Positions 21,841 through 32,559 of a stretch of DNA of 64,000 nt are shown here, piece by piece (position 1 is the stretch's first letter; every line of letters starts with the position of its first letter). Below the pieces are notes generated by a model, which was not told the DNA's origin, ran no database searches, and saw only the letters and a program-made list of their open reading frames with translations. The stretch is taken from assembly GCA_028752905.1 (NCBI GenBank), contig JAQNBH010000009.1:29253976-29317975 (forward strand), in the 5' to 3' direction. The stretch comes from Cladorhizidae sp. MBARI D1340-BT2 (Eukaryota; Porifera; Demospongiae; Poecilosclerida; Cladorhizidae). Position numbers and translations under genes: made by a program.

Positions 21841-23500
21841 TTACATGATATTAAAAGAAGTCAATGATTTCCATTTTTCACCACATACATCCTAAATATA
21901 TTATCAGTCTCCAGAGCTCCAAGTTTCTGTTTAACTTGACACTGATACACAATGAACATTAGCTGAGAAAAATGAGAGTTAAAAAACACATCTCATGGTA
22001 TATATATATTTCTTGGCAATTCTTCATCTGATGTTTGTCAAAAGTTATAGAAGTTCTAAAACTGCTAGGGCATTAGAGTAGTAGGTATCTAGGGCTAGAG
22101 GCTCCTATTGATGACAAGTACAAACTTTGGCTTTCTATTTCAAAAAGGTTGTGATAAATAACTGAATACCAAAAATTATGGTGATCTTGGTGGTCTTGGC
22201 TTCAGTTTAGGTTCTCGAGAGTGGCTCCCCAGCAGCCAGGGAAGTCCATTCCGATTCAACTGCTAACATTCTGGTGCCAGGCAGCGCAATGAATGGTACA
22301 AGTAGTCGGAGATTCTGTGTTTGTGTTTTAATATGGCTGGCAATATTGCTTAACATGTTTCTAGTGCTTCTACTAGAACTGGATCCTTGCCTTTCCATAA
22401 CGAGCCTCACAACCAAGTTAATATTTTGGCCCAAGCAACCTTTTTGAAAAAGACAGTGTTAGGATAATTCCAGACGACTTAGTTCCTTTCGTATCAGTGG
22501 CTTAATTTTGAAGGTCGGGTGCCCTGTTATTTTTGCTTGACAGTTGTGACAAGGATAGTCCATGAAGGCATGAATCTCTAATGCTATGTAAATAAGAATG
22601 GAATTGCTAACTGGATAATATTTATATCTTTATGCAAGCATACAGTCAGGTAGGTAATTATTACTTGTAGTTATGTATATGGAAATGCAATAGTTTACTA
22701 CAAGCAGCATAAACAGATGCAGTATCACAAGCATTCTGTGTAGTATTAGCTACCTGCACAACAACATGCAATTTAAGTGACATGTAGCAGTTCTTAGCAA
22801 TGGCTACTAAACCATCGTTCCTCGAATTCTTTCCTAGACAGGGATTTGGAATCAGCAGCCACAACGACCATAGTGATAGGAATTCTTATAAGTTGCTGAA
22901 GTTAATGAGGGAAGATGATTCCAAGATATAAGCAGTAAAAAAATTTATAATTAAGTATGCTAGCTTGTAAAAAATAGAACACTACATCCATCATCAGTGT
23001 TTGGATGAGCTATTGAGAATAATGACTTGAGTATACAGAGAAGGATGCTGGGGACCTGTAAGTATTATGCAAATATTGATTCTTGTGATGTGTGAAACCA
23101 ATGCTACAAGAACTATCTCTAATTGCATGAAAGAGAATGAAGATCTACTTACACTAACCATAAAGCAAGAGAGCATTATATTTTGTAAAAAAATTTGATC
23201 ATAGGCATTTTTGTAAACATTGAGACAACGTTTTGCTGATGTCTCAAAGTATAAATGCACAGGGTTAATAATATTTATTACCACAATGCCCAGACCATTG
23301 TGTCAGTACCTACTCCACAGAACACTTGTGGCACTGCCTTTCTATATACTGCTTGAAGGCAATTGTTGCATCTCGCCAATTACAATATATATGTTATCCG
23401 CAAACCTGGAATTTGCTCAATCCTAGGATCGCGAAAGCCAATTCCTGATCACCAATCAGATCGAATCAAGTTTGCTCCCACATGGGAAGAGGTTGTAGGA
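21841..23500. other. No gene recognised
   Basis: The first 240 bases continue the duplicated flank of exon pair C. Beyond that I see AT-rich sequence. The longest minus-strand frame, 22434-22207 (75 codons, starts MGQNINLVVRLVMERQGSS), has neither splice signals nor family similarity that I can recognise. Confidence 0.5.
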
Positions 23501-23507
23501 AGGAGAA

Positions 23508-23743
23508 ATGGAAGGAGAGAATGCCTATGATGATTGTCTTCTGCAAACCTTTCTTTCTGGAAGGAACCTTGGAAGCAAAACCATATCAAGAACAAAGGGA
23601 CAAGCTGTTGTCAAATTTCTGAAAGTGGAGATGGCGAACAGTGATTCTAAATTCAATTTTTGGGTGAAACAATTTTTTTAAAAACTTTTGGAGTACCCTG
23701 CTCTTGGGCTTAAGGATGTACTTCGTATACCAGCAAAGAAAAG
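23508..23743 (+). pseudogene. Element 1, exon 1 (N-terminal region)
   Basis: Starts at ATG with a stop upstream in frame. It encodes MEGENAYDDCLLQTFLSGRN, a helical stretch RTKGQAVVKFLKVE, then FNFWVKQFF. After a TAA at 23679 it continues YPALGLKDVLRIPAKK and a GTATGA donor. The FxxWVKxF...YPxLGLxDVL pattern is the usual start of KRBA2-like integrase proteins. Confidence 0.65.
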
Positions 23744-23959
23744 GTATGATTAAACCCAAATAGCCAGTGATATATTTTGTGAGACATATTTTGTTGTTAG
23801 ACAGGTCTCCTTATTTTATAAGTTTAAAGCCACAAGTCAAGTGCCAATCTATTTGAAGGCTTGGATGATAATAACAATCCAGTAGCCATTCGCTTCATGA
23901 GCCAGACCCTTTACTGAATCGCAGTTATACAGTGTCGTTTTAATCTAATCTTTTTTCAG

Positions 23960-25343
23960 GATGAGAATGACTCCTCCATCCTTGGACATTATCGGAGAGT
24001 GGTTTACATTGAAGAGTTTCATACTATTTTGAATAGAGTGCACTGTGATGTTCAAGTTCATATGGGCTATGAAAAGACTCTAGCCGAGGTACAGAATGTC
24101 TATCATTTCTATATAAAAACAGATTCTATGCATGTGATCTTGTGTTTGAAATGTAGCCCTTGATGCATGCTCTCATTTTGGCACTCAAATATTGTAGGTA
24201 CAGTGTAGCTCTACTGGTTGAACACCTAAAGATAGCACCTGAGATTGAAAATTGTGACTGACTGTCAGTTATATAAGCTGTGCATAATATGAGTATTGCT
24301 CATGTCAACCATAAAATGTTTTTAATCAGGTGTCCATGAATATTTGAATTGAGGTCCTGACATAAGGTTGCTACCTCTAACTTTTATATGGTTTTGGTAA
24401 GTGCAAACATACAATTTGTCATATCCAAATTCAATTGAGTCCAAGCATGTGATCTTGTGTTTGAAATGTAGCCCTTGATGCATGCTCTCATTTTGGCACT
24501 CAAATATTGTAGGTACAGTGTAGCTCTACTGGTTGAACACCTAAAGATAGCACCTGAGATTGAAAATTGTGACTGACTGTCAGTTATATAAGCTGTGCAT
24601 AATATGAGTATTGCTCATGTCAACCATAAAATGTTTTTAATCAGGTGTCCATGAATATTTGAATTGAGGTCCTGACATAAGGTTGCTACCTCTAACTTTT
24701 ATATGGTTTTGGTAAGTGCAAACATACAATTTGTCATATCCAAATTCAATTGAGTCCAAGGACTGTGCAGCGTAGCATATGAGTAAAACACTACTATTGT
24801 AGTAACCTCCAATTGACTTTTAGTTAAAAATTGGAACACACAGGAAGTTACATTTTGGACACAATAAAACACTCGCTATGAAGTATGTTGACGTTTGGAT
24901 GTTATGAATCCTTATGTTGCACCCATTTCCTATTTTATATCGGTTTGACCTACATCCTTTTAATAGTAGCAAAAACATGGGTGTGTGCATTTAGATTTAC
25001 ATTGTCCATTTCATCCACTAGATAGAGCAAGCATACACCTCTCAGCTTTTTAATGTTGAATATCTAAATACCCATGGGTTAATCCTGTTGTTTTAGTATG
25101 TGGTAAACAACCAGCGACATTTTATAATAGTGATCTGTTTTGGTTATCAATGCAAAATGCTGGTAATTCAATTCTCTGTCTTCACCATACTCCCTCTAGA
25201 TTTCTTCGAACTATGCGTGTCTACCAAGATCTGTTGTGGAGAAGTACATTCAAATATGTAATGTGTGTAACCTTCAGAAGCCACAAACCAACAGTGCCCC
25301 ACTTAAACCTATCATTTCTTCTGGGTTTATCACTCGAGGACAG
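23960..25343 (+). pseudogene. Element 1, exons 2-3 (integrase zinc-binding domain)
   Basis: Exon 2 (23960-24088) encodes HYRRVVYIEEFHTILNRVHC and VHMGYEKTLAE, giving the two histidines. Exon 3 (25200-25343) encodes NYACLPRSVVEKYIQICNVC and NLQKPQT, giving the two cysteines (CNVC). Both have TTTCAG or CTCTAG acceptors, GTAC or GTAA donors and whole-codon lengths (43 and 48). The intron between them contains the perfect 315-bp tandem duplication. Confidence 0.8.
24131..24760. repeat. Perfect 315-bp tandem duplication in an intron
   Basis: 24131-24445 and 24446-24760 are identical as far as I can read, head to tail. Each starts CATGTGATCTTGTGTTTG and ends TCAATTGAGTCCAAG. The lack of divergence means it is very recent or an assembly effect. 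It lies between exons 2 and 3 of element 1. Confidence 0.97.
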
Positions 25344-25393
25344 GTAATACTATTAGTACCAAATATGTTGGTATTTAGTATTGTCTTATTTAG

Positions 25394-25849
25394 GTGGATT
25401 TGATTGACATGCGACATAGACCAGACGACCGCCATAACTGGATTGGCCACTACTTGTATAATTGGTCCAAATTCCATGTACTGTTTGCTCTTGAGCACAA
25501 GAGTGCAATTGAGGTGGCTAAAAACTTGTCCAGTCGTGTTTTTGCATATTTCGGTGTTCCCAAGGTTTGTGTGACCCATAATTGATTATTAATGGTTACA
25601 GCATGCTTGAGTGTTCCTATGTATAGATATTTCAATCTGATAACGGAAGAGAATTTGTCAATCATATCATAGACAAACTGGTGAAGACCTGGCCGGGGAA
25701 AGCCACCATCATAAATGGTCGACCAAGACACCCTTAATCACAGGGTCTAGTGGAACGTGCAAATGCTAAAGTTGAAGAATTTCTTGCATGTCGGTTTGAA
25801 CAGAATGAATGTGATATGGCATGGTCACATTGGTTACCTGAAATTCAGT
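25394..25849 (+). pseudogene. Element 1, exons 4-5 (integrase catalytic core)
   Basis: Exon 4 (25394-25564) starts VDLIDMRHRPDDRHNWIGHY with the first catalytic Asp and runs to VFAYFGVPK. Exon 5 (25627-25849) has QSDNGREFVNHI with the second Asp and GRPRHP, SQGLVERANAKVEE with the catalytic Glu. All three acidic residues are present. One TAA at 25735 sits where CAA (Gln) is expected in HPQSQG. A single C-to-T change explains it. Confidence 0.88.
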
Positions 25850-26109
25850 GTATGTTTGATTTTCATAATAGTGTTTCATAAACAATAGTGATTCATAAAC
25901 AACTATAATTGGTGACTGTATGATACTATAAAAGAAGATACCATAAATATGTAATCTAGCTGAACTTTTCATGGTAATGGTGATTGATAGGTTATAGATG
26001 AGTGTTTAGTACAGCCATTGTAGTACTAATATGGGCATCCTGATGGCAGCATGAACTTCACATACTTGGTCATCTCTGCTTTTTTTGGTGTGTGTGTGTA
26101 TACTACTAG

Positions 26110-26440
26110 ATCAACTGAATACATGTGTTCATGAAACCATGAAGTGTACTCCATATGAATTGGGATACGGACAACCACCACGTAGCGGTGTATTTCCAGG
26201 TACTAATCTAGGGTCAGTAATGGAGGAAGATATCGCAGACTTGATCAATGAAACTGAGCCTATGGAACATGTATCAGCAGACAAAAGTTCTACTCCTCTA
26301 CCTTGTTCAGATGATCCAAGCTCTGCTGAACACTCCTCACCATCTGTCCCTCACTGTAGTGAACCTCATTGCACAGAGATTGATATCAGAAATAAGCAAA
26401 GTAAAACAATTTTAGACCTTTTAATATTTCTAATCCAGGT
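26110..26440 (+). pseudogene. Element 1, exon 6 (integrase C-terminal linker)
   Basis: Starts after CTACTAG, with the T left by exon 5 completing a Tyr codon: YQLNTCVHETMKCTPYELGY, then GQPPRSGVFPGT and an acidic, Ser-rich linker. The NT..H.T...TP.E...GQPPR pattern is the standard segment after the integrase core. A donor is likely near 26436 (CCAG/GTCAGT). Confidence 0.75.
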
Positions 26441-26618
26441 CAGTATAATGGAGAGTAAAACAATTTTAGACATTCTATTTTAATACCAAATAAACATTGC
26501 ACAGAGCTTTCCTTGTGTTGAGACTTGAGAGTGAAAACACAAGTAAATTACTTTTAGCAATCCCATTATATAACATTTTGATAATGTAATAAACATTTTA
26601 TTAAAAATATTTCTTCAG

Positions 26619-27181
26619 GTACTCCATTGGCAACAAGCCAAAAGCATAGCAAACGAAGAAAGGAAGCTGATAGAAACTATCGATTGAATGCTGAAAGAAT
26701 GGTGAAACAATACAGTAAACGGAAACGCCATGCTGTTGAATCATTTGCTGTTGGGGATTTAGTCAGCATTCAAATCCCACGAATCGACAGAGCATCAACT
26801 GATTTTCGACGGATACCATGTGTAATAGTTGTTGTCTCTGGTACCAAGAGTACCAAGAGACCTGTGTATCGCCTACGTTGTCAATATGGGGTATTGAAAA
26901 ACTGTGCTTATGATGGACAACTTGAGCGGTATTCTGGCAAAGTCGAGCTTTCACCAAATGACTGGAAAATGGAATCCTTTTTGTCTCTACAAGAAACTGC
27001 ACTGCTCTTTAACCCTAAGAATGCCTATTATGGTAACTCATGTGGTTGCAAAGGTGGATGCAAAAACTCTCATTGCTCTTGTAAGAAAGCCAGAAAGTTG
27101 TGCACCAAAAGATGTCATACTGGATTACCTTGCTTTAACAGTGACAAGAAAGGATTCCATGATGGTGTTGTTTGTGGGTAG
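26619..27181 (+). pseudogene. Element 1, exon 7 (basic region and Cys-rich CXC-like domain)
   Basis: Begins after TTCTTCAG. A Lys/Arg-rich segment (SKRRKEADRNYRLNAERMVK) leads into GDLVSIQIPRIDRASTDFRR and RLRCQYGVL, a small beta-rich region. The end holds a Cys-rich module, CGCKGGCKNSHCSCKKARKL then CTKRCHTGLPCFN, similar in spacing to CXC/tesmin-type zinc modules. Open for 184 codons. A donor is likely at GTGG/GTAGTG. Confidence 0.8.
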
Positions 27182-27276
27182 TGCCATCACCAGAGCTACT
27201 GGCTTACCTGTGGAAAAAAAGTTGTCGATGATGTCAAACTTGTAGGTAGTTCTGTAAGTGGCCTGATAGTAGTGTT

Positions 27277-28167
27277 GTGGGTGGTACTGTCAGTAGAGCT
27301 ACTAAAGACCAAAAAAATGTCGATGATGTTGAACTTCTAGATAGTTCTGTCAGTGATGATAGAAAGCCTGGACTAGTTATTGTTGATCACTACCCTGATA
27401 TACCAGTCCCACCAATGTGGATCCCAGACCTAGTGTTGTATAAAGAAGATCGTGACATGATTCTTAATGGAAACTGGTTAGTGGATTCCCATATGTATGC
27501 CTCTCAGAAACTTCTCAAAAAAGTACTTCTCTCCATCAATGGATTGCAAGATACTACTGTGGTCTCTAATCTTAGCACTGACGTTATTCAGAGTCATGCA
27601 GTCTAGATTTTGAACAGTCAAAACAACCACTGGATCTGCATTGAGCTGAGCAAGGAAGATAATAGTGAAATTAAGGTATATGATAGTCTTTACAATCGTT
27701 TGCCTCAATCAACTTCTGAACAGATAGCTGCACTTGTATTTTCAAGGAATAAAACGATCACAGCAAGGTTTATGAACATTCAGCAGCAGACCAATGGTAA
27801 TGACTGTGGAGTTTTTGCTATTGCTTGTGCAGTAGCCCTCTGTTATGGTGAAGATCCAGCCAAGGATATCTCCAAAATGAGATGTCACCTCGTAAATTGT
27901 TTCGAGTCACGTAAAATGCTACCTTTTCCTGGTAAAACTGTTACAAACCCCTCTCCGGCAATCGAACCATTTCAAACAATCGAACTGTACTGCGTCTGCC
28001 GAATGCCATGGATCAAAAGTAGGATGGCAGAATGTTCAAAATGTGGGGAGTGGTACCATGACAAGTGCATCAAGATTCCCAGAGTTGTATTTCGATCAGA
28101 AGATATGGATTGGACACCCACAATACAAATCTCAGGTTTTAATTGCCCATGGGCTCGCAGTTTATAA
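27277..28167 (+). pseudogene. Element 1, Ulp1-like cysteine protease and PHD finger
   Basis: The protease part starts WIPDLVLYKEDRDMILNGNW and contains the triad candidates: His in NNHWICI (27628), Asp in VYDSLY (27682) and Cys in NDCGVFAIA (27805). A TAG at 27604 splits the domain just before the His. After FESRKMLPFP the C-terminus is a PHD finger, YCVCRMPWIKSRMAECSKCG then EWYHDKCIKIP. The last Cys pair is not clear. Protease plus PHD on an integrase suggests SUMO-type deconjugation and chromatin reading by the ancestral protein. Confidence 0.85.
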
Positions 28168-28651
28168 TTACAGTAATGTAAATTGTTTGAACATATATGT
28201 AAGCTTTAAGCACGATTCTCTAAGATATAATTTTATGCAAATCTTTTTATGAATGCTAAAAATAATTTTTTACCCCAGTTCCAAATGAATAGCATACTCA
28301 CATGGAAAATGAACAGACAGGTCAATAGGCAACATATAAAAAAGACGTTAGTCATAATTATGCACTTGAAACAAGTCTTTCCTCAGATATTACTTATGAA
28401 AAGCAGCATAATGGGCCGTCCCCATTGATCATGACTCTTCAAAATTGAATGATGATACATACTTAATAATCTGCCTACCAAGTTTTGCAATGATCCTCCG
28501 AGACAGTCATACATACAAATGCACAAACAGACATGAGCAGAAACAAAATCCTGCCATGCACGCTTGTGGCCATCACCTCCCACATATCCATGTTATGCAC
28601 ATACAGAAATAAATGTCTGGACACCATGCCATATATAGTATGATTGCTTAC
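28168..28651. other. No gene recognised
   Basis: Likely 3' flank of element 1 and 3' side of the minus-strand coiled-coil exons. Short frames only. No terminal inverted repeat for element 1 could be identified by eye. Confidence 0.5.
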
Positions 28652-29116
28652 CATATCTTGATTCATAGTGAATCAAGTCCTTCTTCAGATCAGTGATAGT
28701 GTGAGAGTTCTCCGAAACTTGCTCCTTCAGATCAACGACATTTTGAGAGCTCTCTGAAAGTTCTTCCTTCAGATCAGTGACACTTTGAGAGCTCTCTAAA
28801 AGTTGCTTCTTCAGATCAACGATACTTTGAGAGTTCTTTGAAAGTTGCTCATTCAGATCAATGAACACTTTGAGAGCTCTCTGAAAGTTCTTCCTTCAGA
28901 TCAATGACACTTTGAGAGCTCTCTGAAAGTTCTTCCTTCAGATCAACGACACTTTGAGAGCTCTCTGAAAGTTGCTTCTATCAAGGACTCTTTGAGAGCT
29001 CTCCAACTCCACTATTGAAAAACTCAGATTAAACTGGTTCTTTGATCATCAGTATGAAGCTCACCTTCGAGTCGCTTTCGGTTTTCAGTAGCACGGTCAC
29101 GTTTACGTTGCTCTGC
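28652..29116 (-). CDS. Coiled-coil exons of an unrecognised host gene, 42-bp repeats, frame disrupted
   Basis: Exon 29116-29065 encodes AEQRKRDRATENRKRLE and has AG/GTGAGC borders. Exon 29011-28652 continues in phase as VELESSQRVLD and contains about seven 42-bp units encoding a 14-residue motif (ESSQSVVDLKEELS), two heptads long. The last units read clearly and end DLIHYESRYG before GTAAGC. A 4-bp loss (about 28979) and a 1-bp gain (about 28866) flank three units; the shifted stretch between contains stops, yet the outer parts share one frame. Probably a structural or scaffold protein; function not assigned. Confidence 0.55.
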
Positions 29117-29394
29117 CTATATCAAGTCCTATCACGAAAAGTGTGTCTTTTGGTTATTGTATACATCTATAATCAGTGAGTTGACAGTTACATCATAAAA
29201 AATATGCATACACTCTGCATACATGTTGTTAAATGGAGCTGCTTACTATCAGTGACTGCTGGAAAAGAAGTACTTAATTATAAAAACTAATTGTAATACA
29301 AGTGAAGAGTTAAAGAAATACTTAAGGGAGAGGAGCACCAGAAATAGATATCGTAAAAAAAGGTATTAGGTTGTACAGTTCATGAAATTATTTC

Positions 29395-29545
29395 TCTCTA
29401 ACTGTTTTATCTTTTACATCCTGTTCTGCATACTGAGTTAATTTTTCCATCCTTGGTAAGTCATCTACAGATCGTTCTAGATTTTGGGATCCTTTAGCTA
29501 TAGTAGAGTAATTTCTTCGCAGTTGCATTTGTGATGGTTAGGCAT
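29395..29545 (-). CDS. Possible exon upstream of the coiled-coil exons
   Basis: Minus strand, open for about 46 codons: MQLRRNYSTIAKGSQNLERS then VDDLPRMEKLTQYAEQDVK and KTVREK, ending at TAA, with a possible GTAAAA donor just before. Charged and helical like the downstream exons, and on the same strand 280 bp away. No acceptor was decided. Confidence 0.3.
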
Positions 29546-29549
29546 TTGT

Positions 29550-32500
29550 AAAAGCAAGCTGTTCACACACAAAAATAAGCTGGTTCCTACATATTTGGAG
29601 CTGGTTAGGGACCTGCTGTCCACACTGGCATAAGAATTGTTCCCTGGTAAGCCACAATAGTGGACTCACACATGTTTGTTCATATGCCAATCAGGCGCTA
29701 CTGTTTTTGCTGTCTTGAACATGTCAGGAGAGAACAGTAAAGTTGAGCAGTAGCATCTGGATAAGCTGATGAGATGCCAGGAGGTAGCATATACATAGCC
29801 AAGTATACTGCTGAGACCATAGCTTTTTATGCTAGAATTGTTTGTTACACAGACTTTCTCGACAATCAACTTAAATTTACCCACTCAACATTCTGGCTAA
29901 TGCTCTAGCCTTCATCAGGAACAATGAGATGCTAAGACTCATACGAATCTTAGCATCTTATTATTCCTGATTGAGGTTAGAAGGAATTTCAAATGAGCAA
30001 ATTTAAGTTAATAATCTAGAAAGTTATATCTACAATGTCAACTGAGAATACTTTGAAAGCTACAATAGTTTTCGATTTAATTGATCATACATTGATATCT
30101 ATACTGAATGGAATTTGAATTAGTTCTGAGACCATTCCAGTTGCAAGATATGGTCCTCCTCACTTCCCTCTATGTAACCAGTTATTTTGTAAATTAATGT
30201 CACAGTTGACATTTCACTGTAAACCTTATCGTCTCTCATCACATGAAAAAGGGGAGAGTTTGAGAGAAGCATTTTTGGTGAACAACAATACACAAATTCC
30301 AAAATGAATGTTTGTAAATATTGTTGACCAATGCTGAGGAGAGTTGTCTAGAAACAAATCTCACCAATGATGAACTTTCATACAGCAAGTTAATATATAA
30401 ATAAAACATGGATGAACACAATGTAATAGTACAAAATACTACGAGTAATATCTATATCTCTATGGATAATCAATTGGCTCTTTATGTGCATCTCCACTCT
30501 CTGCAGGAAAGCATTAAACTGCTCCAGGAAAGTCATAGCTCGGCAACTATTATAGCTATCAAGCAAGGTAGACTCAGAATTGACCTCTCTTTACAATGCT
30601 TTCACTGCTCTAAGATCTCAACTAAGCTTGGATGTATGCATGGATTTCTTTTCCTTGATATTAACTGCTTTCACCTTCAGAATTATGCATTGCATGTCCT
30701 GAAGCTCGATCACAATCTTTCAAGCCTTGTTGACCAATTCTCCACTGTTGTTGGATGTCACTGTTATGCCAGCTCTAAACTATGGTTGATTTGCCTCTCA
30801 TGTTTTATTTCACCAAAAGTTGTTTAGTATACATGTCGTTAACATCCATATGGTCGATTATGAAGTGCCGCTCTTGAAATAAATATCAGCTTATGAGCAT
30901 GTGTAATAAGCTTCAACATTAGGGTAATGTGTTTCACAGAACATTGCAGCAGGAGTTTTACTAGCATAACCAGGCCTGTTTATAGCTGCAAATATCTGTA
31001 GCTGTCCACAATTTCCTAACGAGTATCTTGCTGCTCTTACGTTAGTTAGCTTCCAAACATCATAACCACAATGGAGAAACCCTTAAGGCATGGTCAGATA
31101 TGTTGAATATGTGCACAGCAATACAGGATATTTTTGGGGGGTAATTTTATTCCCAAGAGCACATCCTCACTCTATACCATATGGCAAGTGAGGTGATGAG
31201 AATGTAGAGCAAATATTTAACTATTGTGGCTATACTACTTTAAATTTATTCTAGTGCATGCAAACCCAAATACTTCAGAGTTAGGGCAACTCAAGACTTC
31301 TCAAGTTTGAGGCATCTTGTGGGAAAGTCTAAAACTTCCATTTGGTTCTCGTCTCACAAATGCCCAGACATAAGAAAAGATCTAACTTTTTTGCGTGAGA
31401 ACCATCACAGAAAGTAACATTAATAATCTCCTGCAAATTATGAATTTTGCGTCAAAATTATTCTTCTACCAGCCTTCTTTGGGTCCATGCAGCAACTTCC
31501 ACTCTCTGCAATGTTTACTAACATAACACTTATTAGCTTTCTCTGTCACCAATCATGTCGCTGCCCATATCCATGGCAACCAATCATAGACCTAGGATTG
31601 CCTCATGTGTATGGTTAGGTATACGACCAAACAAACCAAAGTTTGGTGACAATATCATTAAACTTGCTCTGCAACCTGATTTCTCCACAACTTTTGGGCT
31701 TACGACGGATTTTTCTCTATGGTAATGTTGATGACTGATATTAGACTGCTGCTATGAAGTAACATGCTTTGCACTTCAATAGGTCAACATCCCTAGTCCA
31801 ATGTGGAGGGATGTCATATAGCATTCACTAGTCCGGCATGTTCTAGTCTAAGCAGAGAGTATGGCCAGACCTATTCAAAAGACAAAAAGAGTTTTCCTTA
31901 ATATCAATGTTGAGCTCAAGATCTGTGATATTATGAAGAACTGGATAAATTTAGCTTGAGTGGCAGTGGGATGCAGTATAGGAGAGTGGATTGCCAATGA
32001 TTTTATGTGGAGCTAAAAATAGCTGATGGTCTTCCACACTGCAGTTCAGTTATCGATGATTTTCAATTATTAGAACTCCATTTGTTGGAATAATTGTGCG
32101 GCTACAATACGTATGCAGCTTAATAAAATCAGGCAGATCATTCCTGAGAAGAAACTGACCTGCCAGCATTAGCTAGAGAGCTCCATTATAGCACCAGGAT
32201 CAGAATGAGTTTCTGTCAGCTTTTATGGTGGGCCTGCATTGTCCAAGCATAGAATAGGGGGAGGATTGGTGTTGGGAAGTGATCTTAATTCCAATGCCCC
32301 ACGATGATGGGGATGTGGAATATTCTTGTCATGAGGGCAATGGTATTAAGATAAACTACCACAAGCATAGAAAATCCCTCACATCATGGTGAAGGAACTG
32401 TTTCCATTAGTGATTGGGCAAGCTTTATGGGAAAAAATAGTGGTGGGCATAAGCAGCTAAATACTGGTGTAGCAGTGTTGTATTGGTGGCCATCCTGATA

Positions 32501-32550
32501 TTAGGTGGTAGAAAGGTTGTCAATGTGATGAACCTCATGAAAAGCCTGTT
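29550..32550. other. No confident gene; hairpin repeat at 29.9 kb
   Basis: The plus frame 30408-30827 (139 codons) has no recognisable family or splice context and I do not support it. At 29911-29976 there is a short foldback: TTCATCAGGAACAATGAGAT and GCTAAGA against an inverted ATCTTAGCATCTTATTATTC and CTGA. Sequence from about 31.8 kb may hold the decayed upstream part of the DIRS element at 32.6 kb, but no reverse-transcriptase motif could be read. Confidence 0.4.
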
Positions 32551-32559
32551 CTTCTTTTG

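Larger units (their letters stand above)
23508..28167 (+). pseudogene. Multi-exon integrase/Cys-rich/Ulp1/PHD gene (KRBA2-like, Ginger-type), element 1
   Basis: At least eight exons in order give an N-terminal helical region, H2C2 zinc finger, integrase core, C-terminal basic region, Cys-rich domain, Ulp1-like cysteine protease and PHD finger. Most exon joins in the integrase part keep phase 0 with good GT-AG borders. In-frame stops lie at 23679, 25735 and 27604, and exon 1 is one base out of phase with exon 2. The arrangement matches proteins annotated as KRAB-A domain-containing 2-like in invertebrates and the Ginger class of cut-and-paste transposons with gypsy-like integrases. With so few lesions it is either a young pseudogene or contains assembly errors. 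Confidence 0.8.

Noticed and set aside
30408..30827. 139-codon plus-strand frame
   Set aside because: No recognisable motif, no splice signals, AT-rich. The length is not remarkable for this base composition.
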